From Flavobacteriales bacterium (lineage in GTDB: Bacteria; Bacteroidota; Bacteroidia; Flavobacteriales_E; Vicingaceae): DNA of 13,157 bases. Every line of letters begins with the position of its first letter. Position 1 is the stretch's first letter. Location of the stretch: contig NVVI01000003.1 in assembly GCA_002402165.1 (NCBI GenBank), positions 15,823-28,979 of the forward strand. Reading direction: 5' to 3'. Positions 5,251 through 12,366 of the stretch are shown piece after piece. Under the pieces are notes generated by a model. It searched no databases. It was not told the DNA's origin and was given only the letters and a program-made list of their open reading frames with translations. Both the position numbers and the translations under genes were made by a program.

Positions 5251-6548
5251 AAAAGCTCTTTATATAAAAACTTTTTTTGTAATGTTTGCTTGGGCTTGTA
5301 GGTATAATATACATATCCATCTTTAATTTTTATTTTACTTACGTACTGATAAGTAAGTTTTTTTGTCATTACTACTTTCCCAATATGACTATCAATTTCT
5401 TTTAAATAATTGTAACCATTAATTGAAAATAAACCATAAATTTTCCCATTAACCTCATCCATAATTAATTTTCTTTTCCAGGAAAATTTCTTTTTTGGTT
5501 GATGGTAAGTAAACGGAACCTCTCCTACTTCAACAGTATCATCAACAAATTTCCAAATCTTACTTTCTGAATGATCAAAAATATTAATGGTATCGTTAAT
5601 TACAAATAAAGGGGCATAAACGGTTTCATATAAAAATCCATTAGAAAAACCAGTCATTGATGCAGCTATGTCATACTTATCATAGCCTTTTAATTTTTTA
5701 GCCATTCGTTTTGCAAATTGCTTATCAGCATTACTTAAAAAATGATACTCAAAATTGTATTTCCAATCCATGTCTTTATGTATTACCTCTTTTATTACAG
5801 AAACTGTAGTGTCTTGATAATTAAAAGCATAATATTTAAATCTTGGAAATTGTCGTAAAAAATCAGAAAAGAGAAGATTATCTTCTAAGGTATCAACTAT
5901 TGGTTTTATCAATTGATTAAATTCATCTAATGGTAGCTCATAAATAGAAACTTTATCATTTTTAACTCCCACCCTATAAATTGATCTTTTGCATATTAAA
6001 TTAACATTTCCCATATAATCTGTATAAAGTTCTACAGGCTCTCCTGGTACAAAATGTTTAGAAATAATATTCTCCTTTTCATCAACCAAATAAATTTCAC
6101 CATCCTTATTGAGTCGCTTTCCATAAACCAAAAACAAGAACTTATCTTCATAAAACTCATAATCAGCAATATTAATTTTTGCACTTTTAAAAACAATTTC
6201 TGGCTTACCGTCAACTGTAAATATTGGCAAGATTTCTATCTTTTTTACTAGCTTTATATTTAATCTTACTGTATCTTTTTTTGTATTGACTGGTTCATAA
6301 GTCACTTCATATCCTACATGAGAAAAAACCAATGTTATTCTTTTCCTTTTAGGAATTGAGATATTGTAATTACCCTTAACATTTGATTTACTTATAATAT
6401 TTCTTTGACTAACTTTTACATGAACATTGTCAATTCCTTTGTTCGTTATAGCTTCTGTTATTTTACCTATAACAACAATAATCTCTTGAGCTTCAATAAA
6501 AAAAGAAGCCAAGAAAAAAAACGTGAGGAATGTAAATTGTTTAACCAT
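5247..6548 (-). CDS. Secreted protein with CarboxypepD_reg-like domain
   Basis: A 433-residue exported protein. The signal peptide is residues 1-20, cleaved probably before Q21. Residues about 25-105 form a carboxypeptidase regulatory-like beta-sandwich (the VIGKITEAITNKGIDNVHV start, NVKGNYNISIP, and FSHVGYEV are the hallmarks), as found at the front of TonB-dependent receptors. There is no receptor barrel here. Residues about 110-433 are strand-rich with repeated short hairpins (YLVDEKENII, IYGLFSINGYNYL, VYYTYKPKQ), suggesting a beta-propeller-like or similar fold; no family is recognised. There is no T9SS sorting domain and no lipobox. It is probably periplasmic or cell-envelope associated. 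Its promoter (TTG-N17-TAAGTTTG, 6586-6559) leaves a leader of only about 5 bases. Confidence 0.8.
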   Translation of the reverse strand: MVKQFTFLTFFFLASFFIEAQEIIVVIGKITEAITNKGIDNVHVKVSQRNIISKSNVKGNYNISIPKRKRITLVFSHVGYEVTYEPVNTKKDTVRLNIKLVKKIEILPIFTVDGKPEIVFKSAKINIADYEFYEDKFLFLVYGKRLNKDGEIYLVDEKENIISKHFVPGEPVELYTDYMGNVNLICKRSIYRVGVKNDKVSIYELPLDEFNQLIKPIVDTLEDNLLFSDFLRQFPRFKYYAFNYQDTTVSVIKEVIHKDMDWKYNFEYHFLSNADKQFAKRMAKKLKGYDKYDIAASMTGFSNGFLYETVYAPLFVINDTINIFDHSESKIWKFVDDTVEVGEVPFTYHQPKKKFSWKRKLIMDEVNGKIYGLFSINGYNYLKEIDSHIGKVVMTKKLTYQYVSKIKIKDGYVYYTYKPKQTLQKKFLYKELF

Positions 6549-6558
6549 AAGATAAATA

Positions 6559-6586
6559 CAAACTTAATTTATTGATGCAAAAGCAA
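6559..6586 (-). promoter_or_regulatory. Bacteroidota-type promoter for the CarboxypepD_reg protein
   Basis: On the minus strand, TTG (6586-6584), a 17-bp spacer and TAAGTTTG (6566-6559) fit TTG-N17-23-TAnnTTTG. The -7 element ends 10 bases before the ATG at 6548, so the leader would be very short. Confidence 0.55.
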
Positions 6587-6624
6587 TACAATTCCATAAA
6601 TATATATGTTTTAGTTCTTTTATT

Positions 6625-6632
6625 TACCTTTG
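6625..6632 (+). promoter_or_regulatory. -7 element for the acyl-CoA carboxylase gene
   Basis: TACCTTTG is a perfect TAnnTTTG match 19 bases before the ATG at 6652. No convincing TTG -33 element is present at 17-23 bp spacing; the upstream sequence is A/T alternation. Confidence 0.5.
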
Positions 6633-6651
6633 GTTTTCGAAAAAGATAGGT

Positions 6652-8292
6652 ATGGCAAAAAAAGAAGATTTAAACTTCAATAAGAATGAAGATGTAAATA
6701 AACTACTAGTAACTGATTTAGAAAAAAGATTGGATGCTGTTTATATGGGCGGTGGTAAAAAACGTATTGAAAAACATCATAGCAAAGGAAAATTAACAGC
6801 AAGAGAAAGAATAGATTATTTATTAGATAAAGGCAGTAATCGCATAGAAATTGGTGCTTTTGTCGGAGATAAAATGTACGAAGAATATGGTGGTTGTCCT
6901 TCAGGTGGAGTTGTTGGGGTTATTGGTTATGTTAGTGGAAAACAGTGTGTTGTTGTTGCTAACGATGCAACTGTAAAGGCAGGTGCTTGGTTTCCTATTA
7001 CTGGAAAAAAGAATTTAAGGCTTCAAGAAATTTCATTAGAAAATAGGTTGCCTATTATTTATTTGGTAGATAGTGCTGGGGTTTTTCTTCCGCTTCAAGA
7101 TGAAATTTTTCCTGATAAAGAACATTTTGGTAGAATTTTTAGAAACAATGCGATTATGTCATCAATGGGAATTACTCAAATAGCGGCAATAATGGGTAGT
7201 TGTGTTGCTGGTGGTGCTTACCTCCCAATTATGAGTGACGAATCTTTGATTGTGGATAAAACAGGGTCAATATTTTTAGCAGGTTCATATCTAGTTAAAG
7301 CTGCAATTGGCGAAGATATTGACAACGAAACGCTTGGAGGAGCAACTACACATTGTGAAATTTCTGGTGTTACAGACTACAAATGTAAAGATGATAAGGA
7401 TTGTTTGGATACCATTAAACGAATGATGGATAAAATTGGTGATTACGAAAAAGCTGGTTTTAATCGTGCAGAATCAAAAAATCCCAAACAAGAAATTGAA
7501 GATGTCTATGGTTTTCTTCCTGATACTAGAGAAAAACAATATGAAGTAAGAAACATCATAAAAAGCTTAGTAGATGATTCTGAATTTGATGAATACAAAG
7601 GAAGCTATGGAAAAACCATTGTTTGCGGTTATGCCAGAATAGATGGCTGGTCTGTAGGTATTGTTGCTAATCAACGAAAAGTAGTCAAATCTAAAACTGG
7701 AGAAATGCAATTTGGAGGAGTTATTTATTCAGATTCTGCAGATAAAGCTGCTCGTTTTATAATGAATTGCAATCAAAAGAAAATTCCTTTGGTCTTTTTA
7801 CAAGATGTAAGTGGTTTTATGGTTGGTTCTCGTTCAGAACATGGGGGAATCATTAAAGATGGTGCTAAAATGGTTAGTGCTCAAGCAAATTCTATAGTTC
7901 CGAAATTCACCATAATCATGGGGAATTCTTATGGAGCAGGTAATTATGCCATGTGTGGTAAAGCTTACGACCCAAGGTTAATTGTTGCATGGCCATCTGC
8001 TCAATTGGCAGTTATGAGTGGATCTGCTGCAGCTAAAACTTTATTGCAAATAGAAGTAGCCTCTTTAAAAAGAAAGGGAGAAAAAATTACAAAAGAAAAG
8101 GAAGACGAATTGTACAACAAAATAAAAGATAAATATGATGAGCAAATTTCTCCATACTATGCAGCTGCAAGACTATGGACTGATGCCATCATAGACCCAG
8201 TAGATACTCGTAAATGGATTTCTATGGGAATAGAAGCAGCTAATCATGCTCCTATAGAAAAACAGTACAATGTTGGAATTATTCAAACATAA
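6652..8292 (+). CDS. Acyl-CoA carboxylase carboxyltransferase (beta) subunit, methylcrotonyl-CoA carboxylase-like
   Basis: A 546-residue cytoplasmic enzyme subunit that transfers CO2 from carboxybiotin to an acyl-CoA. Two crotonase-like carboxyltransferase domains are visible: N domain about 30-285 and C domain about 295-540. Each has the glycine-rich segment of its oxyanion hole: GSCVAGGAY at 182-190 and GNSYGAGNYAMCG at 424-436. The stretch LVDSAGVFLPLQDEIFPD, the HFGRIF that follows and GGATTHCEISGVTD resemble methylcrotonyl-CoA carboxylase beta more than propionyl-CoA carboxylase beta. Leucine breakdown is thus the likely pathway, though Bacteroidota homologues are often labelled only acyl-CoA carboxylase. 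The biotin carboxylase/biotin carrier subunit and other leucine-pathway genes are not adjacent, so the partner must be encoded elsewhere. The substrate is inferred, not shown. Confidence 0.93.
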   Translation: MAKKEDLNFNKNEDVNKLLVTDLEKRLDAVYMGGGKKRIEKHHSKGKLTARERIDYLLDKGSNRIEIGAFVGDKMYEEYGGCPSGGVVGVIGYVSGKQCVVVANDATVKAGAWFPITGKKNLRLQEISLENRLPIIYLVDSAGVFLPLQDEIFPDKEHFGRIFRNNAIMSSMGITQIAAIMGSCVAGGAYLPIMSDESLIVDKTGSIFLAGSYLVKAAIGEDIDNETLGGATTHCEISGVTDYKCKDDKDCLDTIKRMMDKIGDYEKAGFNRAESKNPKQEIEDVYGFLPDTREKQYEVRNIIKSLVDDSEFDEYKGSYGKTIVCGYARIDGWSVGIVANQRKVVKSKTGEMQFGGVIYSDSADKAARFIMNCNQKKIPLVFLQDVSGFMVGSRSEHGGIIKDGAKMVSAQANSIVPKFTIIMGNSYGAGNYAMCGKAYDPRLIVAWPSAQLAVMSGSAAAKTLLQIEVASLKRKGEKITKEKEDELYNKIKDKYDEQISPYYAAARLWTDAIIDPVDTRKWISMGIEAANHAPIEKQYNVGIIQT

Positions 8293-8307
8293 AATTGGCT
8301 ATTACTC

Positions 8308-8337
8308 TTGCTTCCTAATTTTATTTTGTTATATTTG
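8308..8337 (+). promoter_or_regulatory. Bacteroidota-type promoter in front of the T9SS region
   Basis: TTG (8308-8310), a 19-bp spacer and TATATTTG (8330-8337) match the consensus. Transcription would begin near 8344, just downstream of the acyl-CoA carboxylase gene. It could drive the truncated T9SS gene and perhaps the three propeller genes behind it, since no good TAnnTTTG core is visible in the 28 bases between the truncated gene and the first propeller gene. Confidence 0.6.
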
Positions 8338-9270
8338 AGTACATTAATTGCTCAAATTTTATGTACCCAACTATACCATCTGCTAATTTTAAATCGACTA
8401 ATTGGTCTGGAATTAGTAATATTAGCCAACTCACCCGTGAGTGATGCTGTAATACAGGTTTTAAATGGCATGAGTTTGCCTAAAGGCATCAGAAATCAAA
8501 TTAATGAAGCTCAAACAGGAGTTTCTGAACGAGAGATTTTAGAACAGAATATCAATGGCTTTTTAGGAGAAATACAATTGTTAATTAATGACTTGCAAAG
8601 GCGTTTTAATCAGCGAAACGAAAAACCAAGAGAAAAGCAATTGCTAATTGAACAGAATGATTTGGAATCACAAAAAAAACTATCTCAAATTTTGTTAGCT
8701 GATGGAGATGTAACAGGTAGTCAAACACTTATTAACGCTATGGTGCAAGACCCAATAGTAAGTAGTGTTAATGAAAATGTACAGTTTTGTGATTTAATGA
8801 ATTGTTTAATTACTATGACTACTCAAAACAGAACCATTAACGATTTAACTGTTAGTGAAACACAAATAGTTGAAGATGTAGCTCATTCTACAACTAAAAT
8901 AGCCAATACTGCTCAAGTAATTTTATCGGAGGCAACAGGAGAAATAACCAACTATCCAATTGTTAAAATACCGTCAGGCAATAATCTAAGAATAGTTACA
9001 GAGTTAGAAGAGCAAATTGATAATAATGGCTCTAAATTAGTGATGTACCCAAATCCAACAGCAGGATTAATAAGCATAGAATATGATGGGGTATTAGAAG
9101 GTCAATTAAGTGTTAAAGTATATAATATATTGGGTAAAATGGTATTCAGCCTTTCAGTTACAACCAACACTATCAACTTAAGTCAGTTGGATAATGGTGT
9201 TTATTTTATTAACTTTATTAATGCTGATGGCAATCAAGTTGATGCTCAGAAGTTAATAATTCAGAAATAA
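8308..9270 (+). pseudogene. 5'-truncated T9SS cargo gene (C-terminal part with sorting domain)
   Basis: The frame is open from 8308 to the TAA at 9268-9270, but the TTG there lies inside a promoter and the first in-frame ATG is at 8470. No reading gives a proper signal peptide. From about 8425 the translation (ILANSPVSDAVIQVLNGMSL, then KGIRNQINEAQTG) resembles, from memory, the repeated LP-x-G-I ... ANSPLSD segments inside very large Bacteroidota surface proteins, of which this would be only the end. A coiled-coil-like region follows (QLLINDLQRRFNQRNEK). The last ~75 residues are a type A T9SS sorting domain (VMYPNPTAGLISIE, VKVYNILGKMVFS, NGVYFINF, ending KLIIQK). A sorting domain without a signal peptide cannot reach the T9SS, so the gene is probably a remnant. 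The lack of internal stops suggests recent truncation. Confidence 0.65.
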
Positions 9271-9340
9271 AAGTTCCTTTCGTGAATTTTAAGAATTTAT
9301 GAAGAAGATAGTATCCATAATCATTTTCTTGAGCATAGGA
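9187..9340 (+). repeat. Direct repeat, copy 1 (154 bp)
   Basis: Covers the last 28 codons of the truncated T9SS gene, the 28-bp gap and the first 14 codons of propeller gene 1. It is identical to 10796-10949 except for one base (A at 9251, G at 10860). The offset is 1609 bp, the same offset that aligns the two 484-codon genes from start to stop, so this marks the left end of a tandem duplication. Confidence 0.95.
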
Positions 9341-10753
9341 GTTACCTCCTGTGCTCAAGTTGTTTTTAATAATGTATATGATTTCAATAATGACCTTAAT
9401 GGTAGTTTTGAAATATTGGAAGTCTCAGATGGGGGGTATCTAATTTCTGCTACGTATAATGGTAATGGTTTAACAGGAATATGGATTATTAAATTATCCT
9501 ATTTAGGAGATACTTTATGGACTAAGCAATATGATATAAGCATTAATGGAGAGCAAGCATACAGCCTTATAGAGTTATCAAATGGAGGTTATGTGGTATG
9601 TGGTAGTTTTTCGGATACCATCACGATGACTGCAAGTGCTTTTTTAATGAAAATTGATAATCAAGGGGATAGTTTGTGGATGAAAAAATACGAAACAGCT
9701 GGTCATGATTATGCATATAATGTTGCTCAAACCCCAGATGGGGGTTTTGTAGTGGCAGGATGGATATGGTTAGCTCCTAGCCTTACCACTACAGATGCTT
9801 GGGTATTTAAAACCGATAGCTTAGGTAATATGCTCTGGCAAAAACAATTTGATGAATATGGATTTAGTGAGTTTATACAAGGTTTAGTGGTGAATGCAGA
9901 CTCTACCATAGTAATAGGAGGAACAACCTTGTTAAACAGCACAACAAGTAGGGCTTATGTAGTAAAACTAACCCCTAACGGAGATGTTATTTGGAAAAAA
10001 GAATTTGCAGGACCAACTGCTGCTGACATCTTTAATATGGACACCACTTCGGATGAGGGTTACATTGTAGCAGGCAACATAATTATCAACGGAGAGCAAC
10101 GAGCTTATGCAGCAAAATTAGATAGTTTGGGTAATGTGGTTTGGGAAAATGATTTTGCCAGAGGAGATAGAAATTATAGTTTTTCTGCCATACATGAACT
10201 CCCCAATGGTAATTTTATGGCTGCGGGTGTTGATATAGATGTTAACCAACCCATTTTAACAGGTGAGCCCAGAGTTCGCTTATTTGAGTTAAATGCTTTA
10301 GGAGATAGTATTTGGAGTAAACAATACACCCACTACGGTGCAGGCAGTGAAGATTATGTGTTTGATATGAAACTAACCAATGATGGCGGTTACGTTATGT
10401 GTGGCTACATTATTAATGGCAGTTTGCCACAAAAAAATGATGTGTTGGTAATAAAAGTAGATAGTAATGGGTGTGATGTGAGTAATTGTACTGTTGGTAT
10501 TAACGAGAATACACTTATTGAAAATGAGGTTATCGTTTACCCTAACCCTAATAATGGAACTTTCACTATTGAGGCATCTAATTTAGAAAATTCCGTCCTT
10601 GAAATTTACAACCTAACTGGGCAATTGGTTAGCCAAACTACATTACAAAATAATACTAAAACTATTGATATAAGTAAACAAGCCAATGGGTTATATTTGC
10701 TTAAAATAACAAGCAACCAACAAGTTGTTACTAGGCGGATTGTTAAACAGTAA
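9299..10753 (+). CDS. T9SS-secreted beta-propeller-like protein, copy 1
   Basis: A 484-residue secreted protein. The signal sequence (residues 1-20) ends VTSC-AQ, which fits a lipobox with C18; the sister copy has serine there. Seven repeats of about 52 residues follow, with the pattern D/N-GG-Y/F-V-x-x-G ... K-x-D-x-x-G-D-x-x-W-x-K-x-Y. The GG-type turns lie at about 43, 94, 146, 200, 251, 301 and 361. Seven blades is the commonest beta-propeller size. Paired cysteines (C392, C397) precede a type A T9SS sorting domain at about 405-484 (VYPNPNNGTFTIE, LEIYNLTGQLV, GLYLLKI, RRIVKQ), which directs secretion and usually attachment to the surface. No enzyme motif is visible; adhesion or ligand binding is a guess. 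A hairpin at 10755-10791 follows the stop. Confidence 0.88.
   Translation: MKKIVSIIIFLSIGVTSCAQVVFNNVYDFNNDLNGSFEILEVSDGGYLISATYNGNGLTGIWIIKLSYLGDTLWTKQYDISINGEQAYSLIELSNGGYVVCGSFSDTITMTASAFLMKIDNQGDSLWMKKYETAGHDYAYNVAQTPDGGFVVAGWIWLAPSLTTTDAWVFKTDSLGNMLWQKQFDEYGFSEFIQGLVVNADSTIVIGGTTLLNSTTSRAYVVKLTPNGDVIWKKEFAGPTAADIFNMDTTSDEGYIVAGNIIINGEQRAYAAKLDSLGNVVWENDFARGDRNYSFSAIHELPNGNFMAAGVDIDVNQPILTGEPRVRLFELNALGDSIWSKQYTHYGAGSEDYVFDMKLTNDGGYVMCGYIINGSLPQKNDVLVIKVDSNGCDVSNCTVGINENTLIENEVIVYPNPNNGTFTIEASNLENSVLEIYNLTGQLVSQTTLQNNTKTIDISKQANGLYLLKITSNQQVVTRRIVKQ
10211..10278 (+). repeat. Identical tract shared by propeller copies 1 and 2 (68 bp)
   Basis: Positions 10211-10278 are identical to 11820-11887 at the 1609-bp offset, within the sixth propeller repeat (around MAAGVDIDVNQPILTGEPRV). 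Sequence further upstream in the two genes differs at many positions, including replacements. Confidence 0.85.
10496..10631 (+). repeat. Identical tract shared by propeller copies 1 and 2 (136 bp)
   Basis: Positions 10496-10631 are identical to 12105-12240. The tract covers the linker after the cysteine pair and the first half of the T9SS sorting domain, down to GQLV. Immediately after it the genes differ again (for example at 10632/12241). Perfect identity including silent sites points to recent exchange or selection against change. Confidence 0.9.
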
Positions 10754-10754
10754 A

Positions 10755-10791
10755 CTTAAGAGTCCCCTTAGGGGATTTAGGGGCTTTTAAG
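10755..10791. terminator. CCCC/GGGG hairpin after propeller gene 1
   Basis: CTTAAGAGTCCCC (10755-10767) pairs with GGGGCTTTTAAG (10780-10791) with one bulged T and one G-U wobble, around a 12-nt loop that itself contains GGGG. The core (AGTCCCCTTAGGGGATTTA) resembles an intergenic C4/G4 palindrome that I recall as frequent in Bacteroidota genomes. It lies 1 bp after the stop and just before the duplication junction at 10796. It may act as a partial terminator. Confidence 0.55.
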
Positions 10792-10795
10792 CAAT

Positions 10796-10879
10796 TTGGA
10801 TAATGGTGTTTATTTTATTAACTTTATTAATGCTGATGGCAATCAAGTTGATGCTCAGAGGTTAATAATTCAGAAATAA
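10796..10879 (+). pseudogene. 28-codon fossil tail of the truncated T9SS gene
   Basis: The frame LDNGVYFINFINADGNQVDA, then QRLIIQK and a stop, is the exact end of the sorting domain encoded at 9187-9270, with one K-to-R change. It has no start and no rest of the gene. It was carried along when the segment containing propeller gene 1 was duplicated, and serves as proof of the duplication's direction and boundary. Confidence 0.9.
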
Positions 10880-10949
10880 AAGTTCCTTTCGTGAATTTTA
10901 AGAATTTATGAAGAAGATAGTATCCATAATCATTTTCTTGAGCATAGGA
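10796..10949 (+). repeat. Direct repeat, copy 2 (154 bp)
   Basis: Second copy of the segment at 9187-9340, with one difference (10860). Its first 84 bases are an orphaned end of the truncated T9SS gene; the rest is the 28-bp leader and first 14 codons of propeller gene 2. Homology stops abruptly at 10796, which places the duplication junction between the hairpin and this point. Confidence 0.95.
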
Positions 10950-12362
10950 TTTACCTCCTCTGCTCAGGTTGCTTTTAATAAAGTGTATGATAAATCAAAT
11001 ACCCAAAATGGAGGTTTTCAAATAATAGAAATTTCAGATGGAGGTTATTTAATAGCAGCTTCTTATTCTGGTAGCGGCACAGGAGGTGTTTGGATTATTA
11101 AATTAACTACTTCAGGAGATACTGTTTGGACAAAAAAGTATAATTTAAGTGCAGGATTAGATAAAGCTTATGACTTACTCGAACTTTCTTCTGGTGAATT
11201 TATTTTGTGCGGAGTAACACAGGATACGTTAGGGGTATATGTAGATGGATATTTAATGCAAATTAATACAATAGGTGATAGTTTGTGGTTAAAAAGATAT
11301 GGAGGAATTGACCCTGATTTAGCATATAATCTTGTCCAAACTCCTGATGGGGGTTTTGTAGTATCTGGATGGAAATTGATTGCCCCTAGTTTTTCTGAAA
11401 GCGATGCTTGGGTATTTAAAACAGATAGTTTAGGTAATATGTTATGGGAAAAACAGTTTGACAACTATGGGTTAGATGATGTATTTGAAAAGGTAATTAT
11501 TACCCCTGATGGTAATATTGTTTGTGCTGGAACAACAGTACTTAATTCGGTAAATGGCAAAGATTATGTAGTAAAATTAAATCAACAAGGAGATACCATA
11601 TGGACTCAACAATTTGGAGGAATAGAATGTGGCGGTACTTTTGATATTAATTCAACAGCAGATGGTGGATTTATAGGTTGTGGTGGTATTTGTATCAATG
11701 GCGAGCAACGTGCCAGAGCATATCGTTTGGATAGTTTGGGAAGTTTAATTTGGGCAAAAGATTTTGCTAGAGGAGATAGAAATTATAGTTTTTCTGCTAT
11801 TCATGAACTGCCCAATGGCAATTTTATGGCTGCGGGTGTTGATATAGATGTTAACCAACCCATTTTAACAGGTGAGCCCAGAGTTCGTTTATTTGAAATG
11901 AATACATTAGGTGATAGTTTGTGGAGTAAACAATATACCCACTATGGCAATGGTAGTGAAGATTATCTTTTTGACATGAAACTAACCAATGATGGAGGTT
12001 ATATTATGTGTGGCTACATTATAAATAGCAGCTTACCACAAAAAAACGATGTGTTGGTAATAAAAGTAGATAGCAATGGCTGTGATGTGAGTAATTGTAC
12101 GGTGGGTATTAACGAGAATACACTTATTGAAAATGAGGTTATCGTTTACCCTAACCCTAATAATGGAACTTTCACTATTGAGGCATCTAATTTAGAAAAT
12201 TCCGTCCTTGAAATTTACAACCTAACTGGGCAATTGGTTAATCAAACAACATTAAACAAAAACACAACAGTTATAGATATTAATAACCAAGCAAAAGGTT
12301 TATATTTACTTAAAATAAGCAACAACAAGCAACTCATTACCAAACGAATTGTTAAACAGTAA
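10908..12362 (+). CDS. T9SS-secreted beta-propeller-like protein, copy 2
   Basis: A 484-residue paralog with the same length, repeat positions and sorting domain as copy 1. The first 13 residues are identical (MKKIVSIIIFLSI), then GFTSSAQV: serine replaces the copy-1 cysteine, so this copy has an ordinary signal peptidase I site and no lipobox. Seven W/GG repeats follow (for example SDGGYLIAASY, PDGGFVVSGWK, DSLGNMLWEKQF, ADGGFIGCGGI). Repeats 1-5 differ clearly from copy 1, while repeats 6-7 and the first half of the sorting domain are nearly or fully identical, as is the NGCDVSNC cysteine pair. The last ~25 residues diverge again. The 28 bases upstream are the same as for copy 1. The next paralog starts 4 bp after the stop, which argues for co-transcription. 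Confidence 0.88.
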   Translation: MKKIVSIIIFLSIGFTSSAQVAFNKVYDKSNTQNGGFQIIEISDGGYLIAASYSGSGTGGVWIIKLTTSGDTVWTKKYNLSAGLDKAYDLLELSSGEFILCGVTQDTLGVYVDGYLMQINTIGDSLWLKRYGGIDPDLAYNLVQTPDGGFVVSGWKLIAPSFSESDAWVFKTDSLGNMLWEKQFDNYGLDDVFEKVIITPDGNIVCAGTTVLNSVNGKDYVVKLNQQGDTIWTQQFGGIECGGTFDINSTADGGFIGCGGICINGEQRARAYRLDSLGSLIWAKDFARGDRNYSFSAIHELPNGNFMAAGVDIDVNQPILTGEPRVRLFEMNTLGDSLWSKQYTHYGNGSEDYLFDMKLTNDGGYIMCGYIINSSLPQKNDVLVIKVDSNGCDVSNCTVGINENTLIENEVIVYPNPNNGTFTIEASNLENSVLEIYNLTGQLVNQTTLNKNTTVIDINNQAKGLYLLKISNNKQLITKRIVKQ

Positions 12363-12366
12363 ATTT

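Noticed and set aside
8361..8444. 27-codon frame starting at the first ATG after the 8308-8337 promoter
   Set aside because: Out of frame with the T9SS remnant, no signal peptide or recognisable motif, and ends at a stop overlapping the remnant; probably chance.
9187..10949. Direct repeats considered as a transposon's ends or att sites
   Set aside because: The repeated segment is part of two coding regions and the intervening DNA is the paralogous gene itself; no transposase or integrase is present. Tandem duplication explains it.
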